A stretch of 64,000 bases of DNA, taken from positions 124,001 to 188,000 of the forward strand of contig NZ_CVRB01000006.1 of assembly GCF_001048695.1 (NCBI RefSeq). The letters are read 5' to 3'. Under the pieces are notes generated by a model. That model ran no database searches. It worked only from the letters and a program-made list of their open reading frames with translations, and was not told the origin of the DNA. This DNA comes from Neobacillus massiliamazoniensis (GTDB lineage: Bacteria; Bacillota; Bacilli; Bacillales; Cytobacillaceae). A program made the position numbers and the translations under genes. Shown one piece after another: positions 52,746-61,752 of the stretch (the first letter of the stretch is position 1; each line of letters begins with the position of its first letter).

Positions 52746-55046
52746 TTGAGAAAGATATTTTTTAAGGTGATTATCTTAGTATTTTTGGTAACCGGAATAC
52801 TCGTTCCGCTAGATTCACAAAAAATAAGTGCAAAAGATAACAATGAAAAATACGAATTTACAATATCCCCCACTCCAAAAATAATGAAAAAAAATGGGGA
52901 CGGATTCCCACTTAATCCAAAAGTTGGATTAATCACTGAAAATGGAACGGATGACAAAGCCATTAATGAAGTAAAAGCTACTTTAAAAAAAGCTGGTGTT
53001 AAAACAATCGTTGAGAGTGACATTAAAGACCCTGTACTTAATCCCCCAGTCATCATTTGGCTCGGAGAATTTAAAGAACAAGATGCGGTAAATACAATTA
53101 AGAAAAACGTTGGCATTGAGAATTTGGATATAAACAATAATGAAGGATACATTGTCTATTCAGGTAAAGGGAAAGAAAATAAAAACCATATTGTGATTGC
53201 TGGGAAAGATGGTGCAGGTACATTTTATGGTACCAAAACATTCAAACAAATGATTGTTGAACGACAAGGGACAGATTGGATTCCAGCAGTAGAAATCAAT
53301 GACTGGCCAACAATGCCAATTAGAGGAGCAATTGAAGGCTTTTACGGCGAGCCGTGGTCACACGAGAATCGCTTAAGTCAATTGGAGTTTTACGGTGAGC
53401 ATAAGATGAATACCTATATTTATGCACCAAAAGATGATCCTTACCACCGTGAAAAGTGGCGCGATCCATATCCTCAGGAGAAAATAAACGAAATTGCTCA
53501 GCTTGTTAACACCGCAGAGAAAAACCACATAAATTTCACCTTCGCAATATCACCAGGAAATACGATTACTTACTCGAGCGATAACGATTTACAGGCATTA
53601 ATAAATAAAGCCCAGGCAATGTGGGATGTCGGAGTTAGGTCATTTGCTCTATACCTTGATGATATTGACCCAAGTCTACATTCCCCCCAAGATCGTGCAA
53701 TGTTTGGCAAAGATGTAAATCCGCCTGCAGCCGCTCAAGCCTATTTGTTAAATCGGTTTAATGAGCAATTCATCAAAAAGCATAATGGTGCAGAGCGATT
53801 AATTACAGTACCGACAGAATATTATCAAGCGAATACTTCCCCCTACCGAAAAAGATTTGCCGAATTGGTCCATTCAGATATTATCGTGCAATGGACAGGA
53901 ATTGGGGTGGTAGCTCCCACGATTACTTCTAAAGATGCTGATAAGATTCATGGTATTTTCAACCACGATTTGTTAATTTGGGATAACTATCCCGTTAATG
54001 ACTATGATCGAAATCGTTTATTCCTTGCGCCATTAGTCGGAAGAGATGCAGACCTAACACCTAAACATGGCGTCATTGGTATAACAGCGAATCCGATGAA
54101 CGAAGCTGAGGCTTCAAAGATTCCTCTGTTTACTGTTGCTGATTATACATGGAACCCGGAAGCCTATGATCCAAATGACTCATTCCAAAGGAGTTTAAAG
54201 GAATTTGCCGGAGACGCAGCTGAGCTATTAAAAGTCTTTGTAGAATCTTCCTATTCTTCAAGTCTTAATAACAACAAAGAACCATTTTCGGAGAAATTAA
54301 AACCGCTTATGGAGCAGTTTTGGACTGCATATAAGTCCAAAACCCCAAATGCAGCAACAGATGATCTTTTAAAAGAATTTAGTATATTGAAAAACACACC
54401 ATCCGAACTACGTAAAACGTTGGATAATAAGAACTTTCTTAAAGAAGTCGATCCATATTTAACTAAAATGGAGCTATATGGACTAGCTGGCGAAGCTGCA
54501 ACCAATATGTTAGTAGCAGAACAGGAAAACAACACTCAAACAGCAGTGGAGCAAAGAACGTTACTCCTAAACTATATAAAAGAAATAAACAATATCCCGC
54601 AAAAACTAAGCTTGGGTGTCCTCTCTTCGTTCTTTGATCGAGCAATTAATGGATTGAATTTAGCAGAAGGAAAAACAGCCACCGCTTCTTCTTCAGAGGT
54701 CAGTTGGCTTACGCCTGACTTAGCAGTTGATGGAAACAATAATACAAGATGGGCTTCCCTTTACACGGATAACGAATGGATTAGTGTCGACCTTGGACAG
54801 CTTTACACTATTAATAAAGTAGTTTTAAACTGGGAATCAGCCTATGGGAAACAATACAAAATCCAAGTATCCCAGGATGGCAGCCACTGGACCGATGTCT
54901 ATACCGAATTAAACGGAAATGGCGGAATGGATGAAATCGATTTTAATTCAATTGAAGCAAGATATGTAAAAATGCAAGGATTGAAACGAGCAACGAACTG
55001 GGGCTACTCTTTATACGAATTTAAAGTGTTTGGACCTCGGAACTAA
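52746..55046 (+). CDS. Secreted GH84 beta-N-acetylglucosaminidase with C-terminal CBM32/F5-8C-like domain
   Basis: 766 residues. Signal peptide MRKIFFKVIILVFLVTGILV, then an N-terminal GH20/84-like alpha/beta domain, then the GH84 barrel starting PIRGAIEGFYGEPWSHENRL with the catalytic Asp pair D305-D306 in LYLDDIDP. A helical region and a discoidin-type module (NLAEGKTATASSSE...NNNTRWASLYTDNEWISVDLG...YSLYEFKVFG) complete it. Bacterial GH84 enzymes (NagJ type) release GlcNAc from O-GlcNAc proteins, glycans or hyaluronan fragments. I choose the TTG at 52746 with AGAGGTGG upstream because it places the signal peptide at the N-terminus; an ATG 17 codons earlier adds a charged stretch in front. 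No nag genes are adjacent. Confidence 0.88.
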   Translation: MRKIFFKVIILVFLVTGILVPLDSQKISAKDNNEKYEFTISPTPKIMKKNGDGFPLNPKVGLITENGTDDKAINEVKATLKKAGVKTIVESDIKDPVLNPPVIIWLGEFKEQDAVNTIKKNVGIENLDINNNEGYIVYSGKGKENKNHIVIAGKDGAGTFYGTKTFKQMIVERQGTDWIPAVEINDWPTMPIRGAIEGFYGEPWSHENRLSQLEFYGEHKMNTYIYAPKDDPYHREKWRDPYPQEKINEIAQLVNTAEKNHINFTFAISPGNTITYSSDNDLQALINKAQAMWDVGVRSFALYLDDIDPSLHSPQDRAMFGKDVNPPAAAQAYLLNRFNEQFIKKHNGAERLITVPTEYYQANTSPYRKRFAELVHSDIIVQWTGIGVVAPTITSKDADKIHGIFNHDLLIWDNYPVNDYDRNRLFLAPLVGRDADLTPKHGVIGITANPMNEAEASKIPLFTVADYTWNPEAYDPNDSFQRSLKEFAGDAAELLKVFVESSYSSSLNNNKEPFSEKLKPLMEQFWTAYKSKTPNAATDDLLKEFSILKNTPSELRKTLDNKNFLKEVDPYLTKMELYGLAGEAATNMLVAEQENNTQTAVEQRTLLLNYIKEINNIPQKLSLGVLSSFFDRAINGLNLAEGKTATASSSEVSWLTPDLAVDGNNNTRWASLYTDNEWISVDLGQLYTINKVVLNWESAYGKQYKIQVSQDGSHWTDVYTELNGNGGMDEIDFNSIEARYVKMQGLKRATNWGYSLYEFKVFGPRN

Positions 55047-55086
55047 AAACAAGATTCTAAAAACAAGTAGATTTACTCACTTATTG

Positions 55087-55123
55087 CCCAAGATGAAAAT
55101 GAATATTCATCTTGGGTTTTTCT
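55087..55123 (+). terminator. Intrinsic terminator after the GH84 gene
   Basis: CCCAAGATGAA pairs with TTCATCTTGGG, followed by five T residues. Confidence 0.87.
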
Positions 55124-55263
55124 GATCACTTTTGTTGAAAAAAATCAATTTTTATTACAATTACAAGCTTTTAATTAAAAGTCTATATAATCACTATGAA
55201 ATTATGCTAAATCCAATTCCATATTAGGTGGGTCCCTCTTTTTTTCTTGATTGCTCCAAATTG

Positions 55264-55548
55264 TTAACACTGCATCTTAAAAACAAATCTTGAAAGGGCT
55301 TTAATCAAACGTTTTACGTATCTGGAGCAAAAAAAGAGCAGTAAAGAAACGATTAGTGAAAATGGCAAACTAAGCATGGTGGGAACAGGGATGTTGTACC
55401 AAAAATTGATTTTAATAGATTCAAACCCAATCGTTCGCAAGAAACCTGCCAAAAATGAAAGTATTGCACTTCCAATAATACCCACGTACAAAACAAATAA
55501 GACAGGAAAACTAAGAAAATAGAAGAATTTTTTCAAGATAATCATCAA
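55264..55548 (-). CDS. Small membrane protein, partner of the bactofilin-like protein
   Basis: 94 residues with two membrane segments (FFYFLSFPVLFVLYVGIIGSAILSFLAGF; PVPTMLSLPFSLIVSLLLFFC) and a basic C-terminus (RYVKRLIKALSRFVFKMQC). The ATG overlaps the stop of the preceding gene (ATGA), so the two are translationally coupled. It has no recognised domain; it may anchor or cooperate with the beta-helical protein. Confidence 0.65.
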   Translation of the reverse strand: MMIILKKFFYFLSFPVLFVLYVGIIGSAILSFLAGFLRTIGFESIKINFWYNIPVPTMLSLPFSLIVSLLLFFCSRYVKRLIKALSRFVFKMQC

Positions 55549-56201
55549 ATATCTTCTCCAATCTTTATGATATGTTGAACTGTAGACACCGGATCAATCG
55601 TGTAATTTTTTGTATAACGGAGCGTATGAATGCTGCAGCTAGGGCCTATAAACACTTCATCTCCCTCTACCTCATTGGCTTCAGTATAAGAAAGTGAAAG
55701 TGTTTTCCCCACGATCCTTTCACATTTAAGTTTCTTCTTAAGTAACGAAAAAGTTCCCCTTGCACGCTCAACAATAATTTTATCTGCTATCAGCTTCTGA
55801 ATACTGCTATTCGCTGATAAACAACAATGAAATTCCTTTGCCATTATTTCTCTCCCGCTAAGAGCTCCATTTACAGTCAAACACTCTGATTCTAGTTTCT
55901 GTACCACTTTCAAGTAACCTGAGCTTTCCACATTAATAACCCTACCAGCTTTTAATTGTAAATGTCCCATATTTTTTACATTTTGGATTTCGCAAGTATC
56001 TTTAATAAAACAAACCCCTTTATTATCCAATTGATCCGCAATAACTATTCCGTGGAAAGAAGCTTGACCAAAAACCGCCACTCGCTGAACTTGAACATCT
56101 TGCTTAAAAGTTACAGCCCCGAGAACATGAAGCGTCTCACAATCCGCTTTTATGCCTTTTACCTTAGCTCTCGTAACTGTCCATATTTTACCTTCCTTCA
56201 C
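55545..56201 (-). CDS. Bactofilin-like beta-helical cytoplasmic protein
   Basis: About 218 residues made of short repeating beta strands with alternating hydrophobic residues (CETLHVLGAVTFKQDVQVQRVAVFGQASFHGIVIADQLDNKG...), the pattern of bactofilin/polymer-forming proteins. The C-terminal YTKNYTIDPVSTVQHIIKIGED is distinctive. Bactofilins polymerise without nucleotides and organise the membrane or cell wall. The GTG at 56201 has AAGGTGG eight bases upstream; TTG at 56207 and GTG at 56213 are alternatives. It is coupled to the downstream membrane protein gene and preceded by AT-rich inverted repeats and a MarR gene. Confidence 0.65.
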   Translation of the reverse strand: MKEGKIWTVTRAKVKGIKADCETLHVLGAVTFKQDVQVQRVAVFGQASFHGIVIADQLDNKGVCFIKDTCEIQNVKNMGHLQLKAGRVINVESSGYLKVVQKLESECLTVNGALSGREIMAKEFHCCLSANSSIQKLIADKIIVERARGTFSLLKKKLKCERIVGKTLSLSYTEANEVEGDEVFIGPSCSIHTLRYTKNYTIDPVSTVQHIIKIGEDI

Positions 56202-56230
56202 TTTCAACCCCACCTTATTTTAATTATTAT

Positions 56231-56267
56231 ATATTTTAACAATTAAAATATTTAATAATTAAAATAT
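56231..56267 (-). promoter_or_regulatory. AT-rich inverted repeats, candidate MarR operator
   Basis: ATATTTTAA and TTAAAATAT (56231-56251) are perfect arms around CAA; an imperfect second copy (ATATTTAATAATTAAAATAT) overlaps it to 56267. MarR proteins favour such AT-rich palindromes. Related TTTAATTA/TTAGTTAAATA motifs lie upstream of the marR gene at about 56762-56805. Confidence 0.5.
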
Positions 56268-56301
56268 ATTTCTTTCCTTATTTTTTGTCAACATAAAAAT
56301 A

Positions 56302-56335
56302 AGCAAAAAAAAAGACTTCATTTTCATGAAATCTT
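56302..56335 (-). terminator. Intrinsic terminator after the MarR gene
   Basis: On the minus strand AAGATTTCAT and ATGAAGTCTT pair around GAAA and are followed by nine T residues. Confidence 0.8.
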
Positions 56336-56759
56336 AAAAAATACTACTCATTAATTGATTCACTTCGCTTAATGTCTTCGCCATTCCCACTAACTTTTCT
56401 TGCGGAAACTTCAAAAACAGTTCGTTCACCTTTTTGTCGCCGTGATCGGTTAATACCATATGCACGACCCGTCGATCCGCGCTTTCTCTGACACGTTGAA
56501 CCAACCCAAGTTTCTCCAATTTATCACACATTGAGGTAACCGCACCAGGAGTCACCTGGAAAAACTCAGCAATTTCAGTCGCCTTCATCCCTCGATTCAA
56601 CTTTAACTGCAGTAACAGAACAAGTTGATTTTGCGAAAACGGCTCACCTGCAGAAATTAGCTCAATAAATAGTTTTGACTTTTGCTGAATCTCTAGCATC
56701 TCACGCAAAATCATTTCCACATTCTTCATTTGATTTTCATATATCCCCAAACCAATCAC
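56334..56759 (-). CDS. MarR-family transcriptional regulator
   Basis: 141 residues. The winged helix-turn-helix core is MKATEIAEFFQVTPGAVTSMCDKLEKLGLVQRVRESADRRVVHMVLTDHG, with the Asp-Arg wing motif (SADRRVV) characteristic of MarR. The start is uncertain: the GTG at 56759 lacks a clear ribosome site and an ATG ten codons later is possible. It is the nearest upstream gene to the bactofilin-like operon on the same strand, with AT-rich inverted repeats in both promoter regions, so regulation of itself and that operon is likely. Confidence 0.87.
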   Translation of the reverse strand: MIGLGIYENQMKNVEMILREMLEIQQKSKLFIELISAGEPFSQNQLVLLLQLKLNRGMKATEIAEFFQVTPGAVTSMCDKLEKLGLVQRVRESADRRVVHMVLTDHGDKKVNELFLKFPQEKLVGMAKTLSEVNQLMSSIF

Positions 56760-56992
56760 TGCCTATTTAATTATTTACTTCTTAAAATATATAGTTAGTT
56801 AAATATAATGTCAAATGACCTTCTTTTTGCCCTTAAATTTCTCTTTGACTAAAATTAAAAGCCTTATTAATACAAAATTGTTTCCGGATAGTAAATAACA
56901 ATCTATGGGGTTAAGGAAATTGTGACAAATACGTAAAATAGTTGGTGAAGTGTCATGAAAGCAGAAGCTTTCAACACTTACTATAATTGAAC

Positions 56993-58192
56993 TTATGGTG
57001 AAACTTTTGTATTCCAATCCACTCGATACGAGTACATCCAATCTGAAGCTTCTGGGTTCGCAAAGCGCTTAAGAAAAATTGGTGTCGTTACATCCCGAAA
57101 CCACTGTATGAAAGGGTTAATTACATATTTGCCTGAATCACTTCGTTCCCCGACCTCATACATTTTTACAGTACGTTCCCTACGAATATGTTCATAGGTA
57201 GTGAAGGCCTTTTCCACATTAGGAATGTCCCTAAGACACTTAGCCAAGACGATGGCATCCTCTAAAGCCATGGAAGCCCCTTGACCTGAACTAGGTGAGA
57301 TTGCATGAGCCGCGTCCCCCATTAATGCGATTGGACCTTTGTGCCAACTTGAGGGCTGCTTTGATAACGCATAGGCAGAAAAATAAGGGAATGTTGTCTC
57401 TGCTGACGTAATTATCTCTCGGATGAATGGTTGATCGTCTCGGAAAAGCTCAAGCAAATCATGCCTCCTCTGTTCCTCGGTAATCCCATCAAACGAACCC
57501 CGTACAGGCTCCTCCTTTTTTGGCCAATTCACAAACCAGTAGATGTAGCCGGTCGAGCTCACATGATAACCAAAAAAGGCGCGCTTGCAAAATATAAACT
57601 GTGTGGTTTCAGGTGGTGCACTTATTGCCAAGCCAGATGTATAGCCGCCACTGTTGATTAAACCAGTATAATCTGCTCCTGGAAAGCTGGGATCTATAAT
57701 TTGTCGAGTTCGGGAGTGAATGCCATCACTGCCAATTAGGTAATCGCCGCTTACCCATGTGCTATCTTGAAACATCGCAATAACTTCTCCCTTGCCAATC
57801 ACCTCGATGTCATAAAGCTTCTTTCCGCGAAAAATCTTAATACCCTGGCGCTCCGCTTCATCGGCAATGATAGCGCCGAGAGGGACACGTTTGATAAATA
57901 CACTCTTTTGACCCCCCCAAGCCAATTCTCCTCCGCCGAGCGATTTCCCTTTCCCGTTGGACATTTCCCATTTGCTTACTGGGGACCCTTGTGCGAAAAC
58001 CTCCTGATCAAGACCTAGCTCCTTTAGTACAGCTACACCATTACATGATAAGGACAACGAGTATCCATCCGATTCGGAACGGGCCTCATAAATCTCCGCT
58101 TCTATGCCTGCACGTTTCAAAAACAATGCGAGCGCAGGGCCAGCGATTCCACATCCAATGATTAAAACTTTTTTATGAGATGTCATTTTCAT
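56993..58192 (-). CDS. FAD-dependent aromatic-ring-hydroxylase-type monooxygenase
   Basis: 399 residues. The N-terminal Rossmann motif is VLIIGCGIAGPALALFLKRAGIEAEIYE, a DG motif is in YLIGSDGIHSRTRQII, and the GD motif is PIALMGDAAHAISPSSGQGASMALEDAIVLA, all in the order of PHBH-fold (UbiH/TetX-like) flavoprotein hydroxylases. Candidate substrates include aromatics and tetracycline-like compounds; none can be chosen here. GGGAGGAAACTGAAT precedes the ATG. It is monocistronic. The free flavin reductase at 7984 is far away and such one-component enzymes do not need it. Confidence 0.87.
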   Translation of the reverse strand: MKMTSHKKVLIIGCGIAGPALALFLKRAGIEAEIYEARSESDGYSLSLSCNGVAVLKELGLDQEVFAQGSPVSKWEMSNGKGKSLGGGELAWGGQKSVFIKRVPLGAIIADEAERQGIKIFRGKKLYDIEVIGKGEVIAMFQDSTWVSGDYLIGSDGIHSRTRQIIDPSFPGADYTGLINSGGYTSGLAISAPPETTQFIFCKRAFFGYHVSSTGYIYWFVNWPKKEEPVRGSFDGITEEQRRHDLLELFRDDQPFIREIITSAETTFPYFSAYALSKQPSSWHKGPIALMGDAAHAISPSSGQGASMALEDAIVLAKCLRDIPNVEKAFTTYEHIRRERTVKMYEVGERSDSGKYVINPFIQWFRDVTTPIFLKRFANPEASDWMYSYRVDWNTKVSP

Positions 58193-58439
58193 ATTCAGTT
58201 TCCTCCCACCCAGTCATTTACTTTCTTTATTTCCTTCAAAAATATCACTTTTATCTAATCATTCTTTTAGTAGTTTATTAATGTAATGGAAGGAAAAATC
58301 CTTTAAAAATAAAAAACAATATCGCTTTCTTATTCAGCTTTCCTTTTGTTTAAAAGAAATCAATAAAAGGAGTTTCTTTTTTCAGATGGTTCAACTTTAT
58401 ATACGGGATGTGGCTTTTTATGTTCTTTAACAAATTTTT

Positions 58440-58550
58440 AAGGTGTATCTACAAATTCTGAGCTGTTATCTACAAAATTAAGAACTTTATCTCCAAACTC
58501 TAAGGAGATATATACAATTTTAAGAGCTTTATCTACAAATATTGTGATTA
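58440..58550 (+). repeat. Word-repeat array D (TTATCTACAAA, period about 22-23 bp)
   Basis: Units GTATCTACAAATTCTGAGC, TTATCTACAAAATTAAGAAC, TTATCTCCAAACTCTAAGG, ATATATACAATTTTAAGAGC and TTATCTACAAATATTGTG follow each other. Apart from this array and the terminator at 58617, the gap between the monooxygenase and lsrB genes holds only AT-rich sequence. Confidence 0.7.
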
Positions 58551-58616
58551 TTTGGCAACAGAAGCCGCTACTCAAAATTTAATCTAAAAAAGGAACTATG
58601 TACTAAATAAACAAAA

Positions 58617-58643
58617 GAAAGCTGCCAATGTAGGCAGCTTTCT
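58617..58643 (-). terminator. Intrinsic terminator of the lsr operon
   Basis: GAAAGCTGCC and GGCAGCTTTC flank a short loop; on the minus strand TTTCTTTTGTTT follows. Confidence 0.8.
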
Positions 58644-58652
58644 AGGTTCTAT

Positions 58653-59717
58653 TTAAAAATTGTAATTATCAATATTATCTTTCGTAAAGACTACACGTTC
58701 CGGGAGCAGGATGATTCCGCTGTGAGCATCGGTATAATCATAACCTTGAATCGTGTTAGGCTCGATTTTAACGTGACCGACATTAGGGACATCAAATTCA
58801 TCGCCTACTTTTAAGTCTTGATTCTTAACAGTCAACAGATAGGCTACATAAGCAGCTAGAGCTCCTTGCTTCTTCACATCCCAAAGGCCAAATTGCTTTA
58901 CGGTACCGCGTTTTACAAAATCTCTCATTACATTTGGGGTGGAGAAACCTGTAATGGCAATTTTACCTGATGCACCGAGGTTTTCAGCTGCTTGAGCCAT
59001 TGCAGGCAAAGCAGTGGCGTCTGGACATATGACGGCATTAATATCTGGGTAAGTCTTAATAATATTTTCACCAACTGTTAATGATTTTTGAGCATCATTT
59101 TCCCCAAATTGAGTAGTTACAATTTCCCAACCTGGATGATCTTTTTTAATAATATCTTTAGCCTCTTTCACCCATTGGTTTTGATCCGTAACGGTTGGGC
59201 TGGAATAGAAGAATGCGACCTTTGCTTTATCGCCGATTTGTTTTGCAGTCATATCTACCAAGAGACCTCCTAATTGTTTTGGAGTTCCTTGGTTAATATA
59301 AAAGGAGCGGTGCTCAGGGTTTACGTCTGAATCCCAAGTCAGGATCTTAACACCACGCTTTTTGGCACGGTCTAAAGCTTGGTTTAAACCGTCTACTGAT
59401 GTGGATGAAACCATAATCGCTTTATAGCCTTGGTTAACAAAATTATTAATGTATTTAACCTGCCCAGCGACGGATGCCTCTGTTGGTCCATCATAGGTCA
59501 AAGAGACTCCAATCTTTTGGGCCATTTCCTTCGCACCTTCCCCTCCAGATGTAAAAAAGCCGACACCAGTGAGCTTTGGAATAAATGCTAATTTAACATC
59601 CTCTTTCTTTGTTTGTCCGCCGCTAGATGTCTTATTCCCGTTGCTGCTACATGCTGCTAGCAGAAAAAAAGCTGAAATGATAGCAATAAACGACTTCATG
59701 TATATCGATTTTTTCAT
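58653..59717 (-). CDS. lsrB: Autoinducer-2 ABC importer substrate-binding lipoprotein LsrB
   Basis: 354 residues. The lipoprotein signal ends LLAAC. The mature part matches LsrB: LAFIPKLTGVGFFTSGGEGAKEMA, TWDSDVNPEHRSFYINQGTP (ligand-binding Asp), INAVICPDATALPAMAQAAE and ITGFSTPNVMRDFVKRG. It captures AI-2 (R-THMF) outside the membrane and delivers it to LsrCD. It is the last gene of the operon, three bases after lsrD; no lsrF or lsrG follows, and a terminator closes the unit. Confidence 0.92.
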   Translation of the reverse strand: MKKSIYMKSFIAIISAFFLLAACSSNGNKTSSGGQTKKEDVKLAFIPKLTGVGFFTSGGEGAKEMAQKIGVSLTYDGPTEASVAGQVKYINNFVNQGYKAIMVSSTSVDGLNQALDRAKKRGVKILTWDSDVNPEHRSFYINQGTPKQLGGLLVDMTAKQIGDKAKVAFFYSSPTVTDQNQWVKEAKDIIKKDHPGWEIVTTQFGENDAQKSLTVGENIIKTYPDINAVICPDATALPAMAQAAENLGASGKIAITGFSTPNVMRDFVKRGTVKQFGLWDVKKQGALAAYVAYLLTVKNQDLKVGDEFDVPNVGHVKIEPNTIQGYDYTDAHSGIILLPERVVFTKDNIDNYNF

Positions 59718-59720
59718 TTG

Positions 59721-60725
59721 CTACACTCCTTTTTTATGGCTAACAACAGCCTTTTTGTTTATGAACCTTTTTAACAATTGGAGTTCACTCCAATTGACTA
59801 TACGGAGTAAAACAGCAACAATTAATAAAAATCCGATAACCACACTTGTTTCTTGACTGGTCATACTCATCATCTGTAATCCATACTGCATCATCCCAAT
59901 TACCACGCTCGCAATACCTGTCCCAACAACCGTACCCTTTCCCCCGTTAATACTCGTTCCTCCTAAGACCACTGCGGTTATGACGGGCAAAACTGCCTCT
60001 GTCCCCAGTTCAGATCTTGCAGAACTGAAGTAAGATGTTAAGATTACACCACTCATACCACCTCCTAAGCCTGCTATGATGTACGACCAAATGAGGATTG
60101 ATTTCGTTCGAATACCACTGTAGTGGGCCGCTTTTATATTAATGCCTATTAAAAAAACCTGTCTGCCAAAGCGTGTCAAATGTAAAATCAAAGCAAAAAC
60201 CAACATAAAAATCAACAGGACCCATATTTGGTTAGCTATGCCGAGTGTTTCTCCATTTGCCAATTGTACAAATAGATCAGGAAAACCGCTGATTCCTTCA
60301 TATCCAGATGCACTGTTTCCACCCGAGAGCACTAAAGCTATCCCGGAGAAAAGAAACATGGTGCCCAATGTTACAACAAGCGGCTGTACTCGACTATTCG
60401 CGATTATTACGCCGTTAACCGCACCAGCACAACCGCTGATCACCAAGGAAAATAAAACAGCAAGCCAGATTTCAGTTCCACCCTTCCAAAGAACACCTAT
60501 CGATATCGATGTTAAGCCAATAATAGACCCAATCGATACATCAATCCCCCCAGTGATAATCACATACGTCATCGGAATCGCTGCCAGTCCAATATAGACA
60601 TAATCATTCATGCTATATAGCAGATTAGTAATATTTAAAAAATCAGGATTCAGCAGTCCAAAAAAAATGATTTCCAGAATTAAAAAAATAACAAGAGCAC
60701 TCTCCCACCTAATAAGTAGCTTCAT
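59721..60725 (-). CDS. lsrD: AI-2 ABC importer permease LsrD
   Basis: 334 residues, about ten membrane segments, with the RbsC/LsrCD family features DVSIGSIIGLTSISIGVLWKGG and SYIIAGLGGGMSGVILTSYFSSARSELGTEAVLPVITAVVLGGTSINGGKGTVVGT. The ATG at 60725 has GGA about 11 bases upstream and overlaps the lsrC end by 17 bases; ATGs four and eight codons earlier are alternatives. With LsrC it forms the channel for AI-2. Confidence 0.9.
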   Translation of the reverse strand: MKLLIRWESALVIFLILEIIFFGLLNPDFLNITNLLYSMNDYVYIGLAAIPMTYVIITGGIDVSIGSIIGLTSISIGVLWKGGTEIWLAVLFSLVISGCAGAVNGVIIANSRVQPLVVTLGTMFLFSGIALVLSGGNSASGYEGISGFPDLFVQLANGETLGIANQIWVLLIFMLVFALILHLTRFGRQVFLIGINIKAAHYSGIRTKSILIWSYIIAGLGGGMSGVILTSYFSSARSELGTEAVLPVITAVVLGGTSINGGKGTVVGTGIASVVIGMMQYGLQMMSMTSQETSVVIGFLLIVAVLLRIVNWSELQLLKRFINKKAVVSHKKGV

Positions 60726-61752
60726 CAGGTTTATCATCCTGTACGCCACCTCTCTTAGAAACTACATCCTTCTTTGTAAAATCTTTCTTTCTTCTATTAA
60801 ATTGCTTAATTTTTAAATACATTTGGAACTTAGAATCACTAATCACGATGAGAAGTAATAAAAATCCAGAAATCGCATTATTCCAATAGGCGGGGATCTT
60901 CAAATAAATTAATGAGCTATTAATGGCAGTCAGGAAAATAGCACCTAACCCTGCTCCAAACACAGTACCAAGACCGCCGTTTAAACTAACGCCACCTAAT
61001 ACTGCAGCAGCAAGGACCTGAAGCTCCATTCCATTTCCAGTTTGATTGGGAACAAATCCGATATTCATTACAAAAATAATTCCCGCAACTGAGGCGGCTA
61101 ATCCAGAAAGGATAAAAGCAAGAACTCTAATCTTTGCAACGGGGATTCCAATCAGCCTGGCCCCATCGGCATTATCGCCAACAGCGTAAAAATAACGACC
61201 AACCCTGGTTAGTTTTAGAACCAAGAAGGCTGCAATCAGGATTAGAATCCCTGTCCAGACAGGCAGCGGGATACCTATAAATTCTGCCCCGGAAAGCTTT
61301 TTAAAATAATTAGGAATATCTTCAATCCATTTACCGCCTGTTAAAATAATCATTATGCCCCTTAAAATACCTAATGTTCCTAACGTCATTATGATTGCGG
61401 GAATTCTAAGATAAGCAACACCAAGCCCATTAAACAGGCCCGCAGCCATTCCAAGAATCAGAACAATAAGGATGGCCAGCCAGCCTGAAAATCCGCTTGT
61501 TAACAGCAAGCCGCAAACAGCCGCTGATAACCCCATCGTTGACCCAATCGAAACATCAATTTCTGAAGTAAGCAGAACAAACGACTGTCCAACCGCTAAT
61601 ATAAGTAATATAATGCTGCTATTTACGAGAAGGAGCATACCGTTTCCGCTAATAAATTTGCTATTGACGGAGCCCACGATACCAATAAAGACCACTATGA
61701 GGATCACAATTGAAACTTCTCTTGCCCTCATCATCCTTGATAAGAGATTCAT
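60709..61752 (-). CDS. lsrC: AI-2 ABC importer permease LsrC
   Basis: 347 residues of the branched RbsC-type permease family (EIDVSIGSTMGLSAAVCGLL; LGGVSLNGGLGTVFGAGLGAIFL). Its ATG overlaps the lsrA stop (ATGA), indicating translational coupling. A basic 40-residue C-terminal tail (KIKQFNRRKKDFTKKDVVSKRGGVQDDKPDEATY) is longer than usual. Confidence 0.9.
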   Translation of the reverse strand: MNLLSRMMRAREVSIVILIVVFIGIVGSVNSKFISGNGMLLLVNSSIILLILAVGQSFVLLTSEIDVSIGSTMGLSAAVCGLLLTSGFSGWLAILIVLILGMAAGLFNGLGVAYLRIPAIIMTLGTLGILRGIMIILTGGKWIEDIPNYFKKLSGAEFIGIPLPVWTGILILIAAFLVLKLTRVGRYFYAVGDNADGARLIGIPVAKIRVLAFILSGLAASVAGIIFVMNIGFVPNQTGNGMELQVLAAAVLGGVSLNGGLGTVFGAGLGAIFLTAINSSLIYLKIPAYWNNAISGFLLLLIVISDSKFQMYLKIKQFNRRKKDFTKKDVVSKRGGVQDDKPDEATY

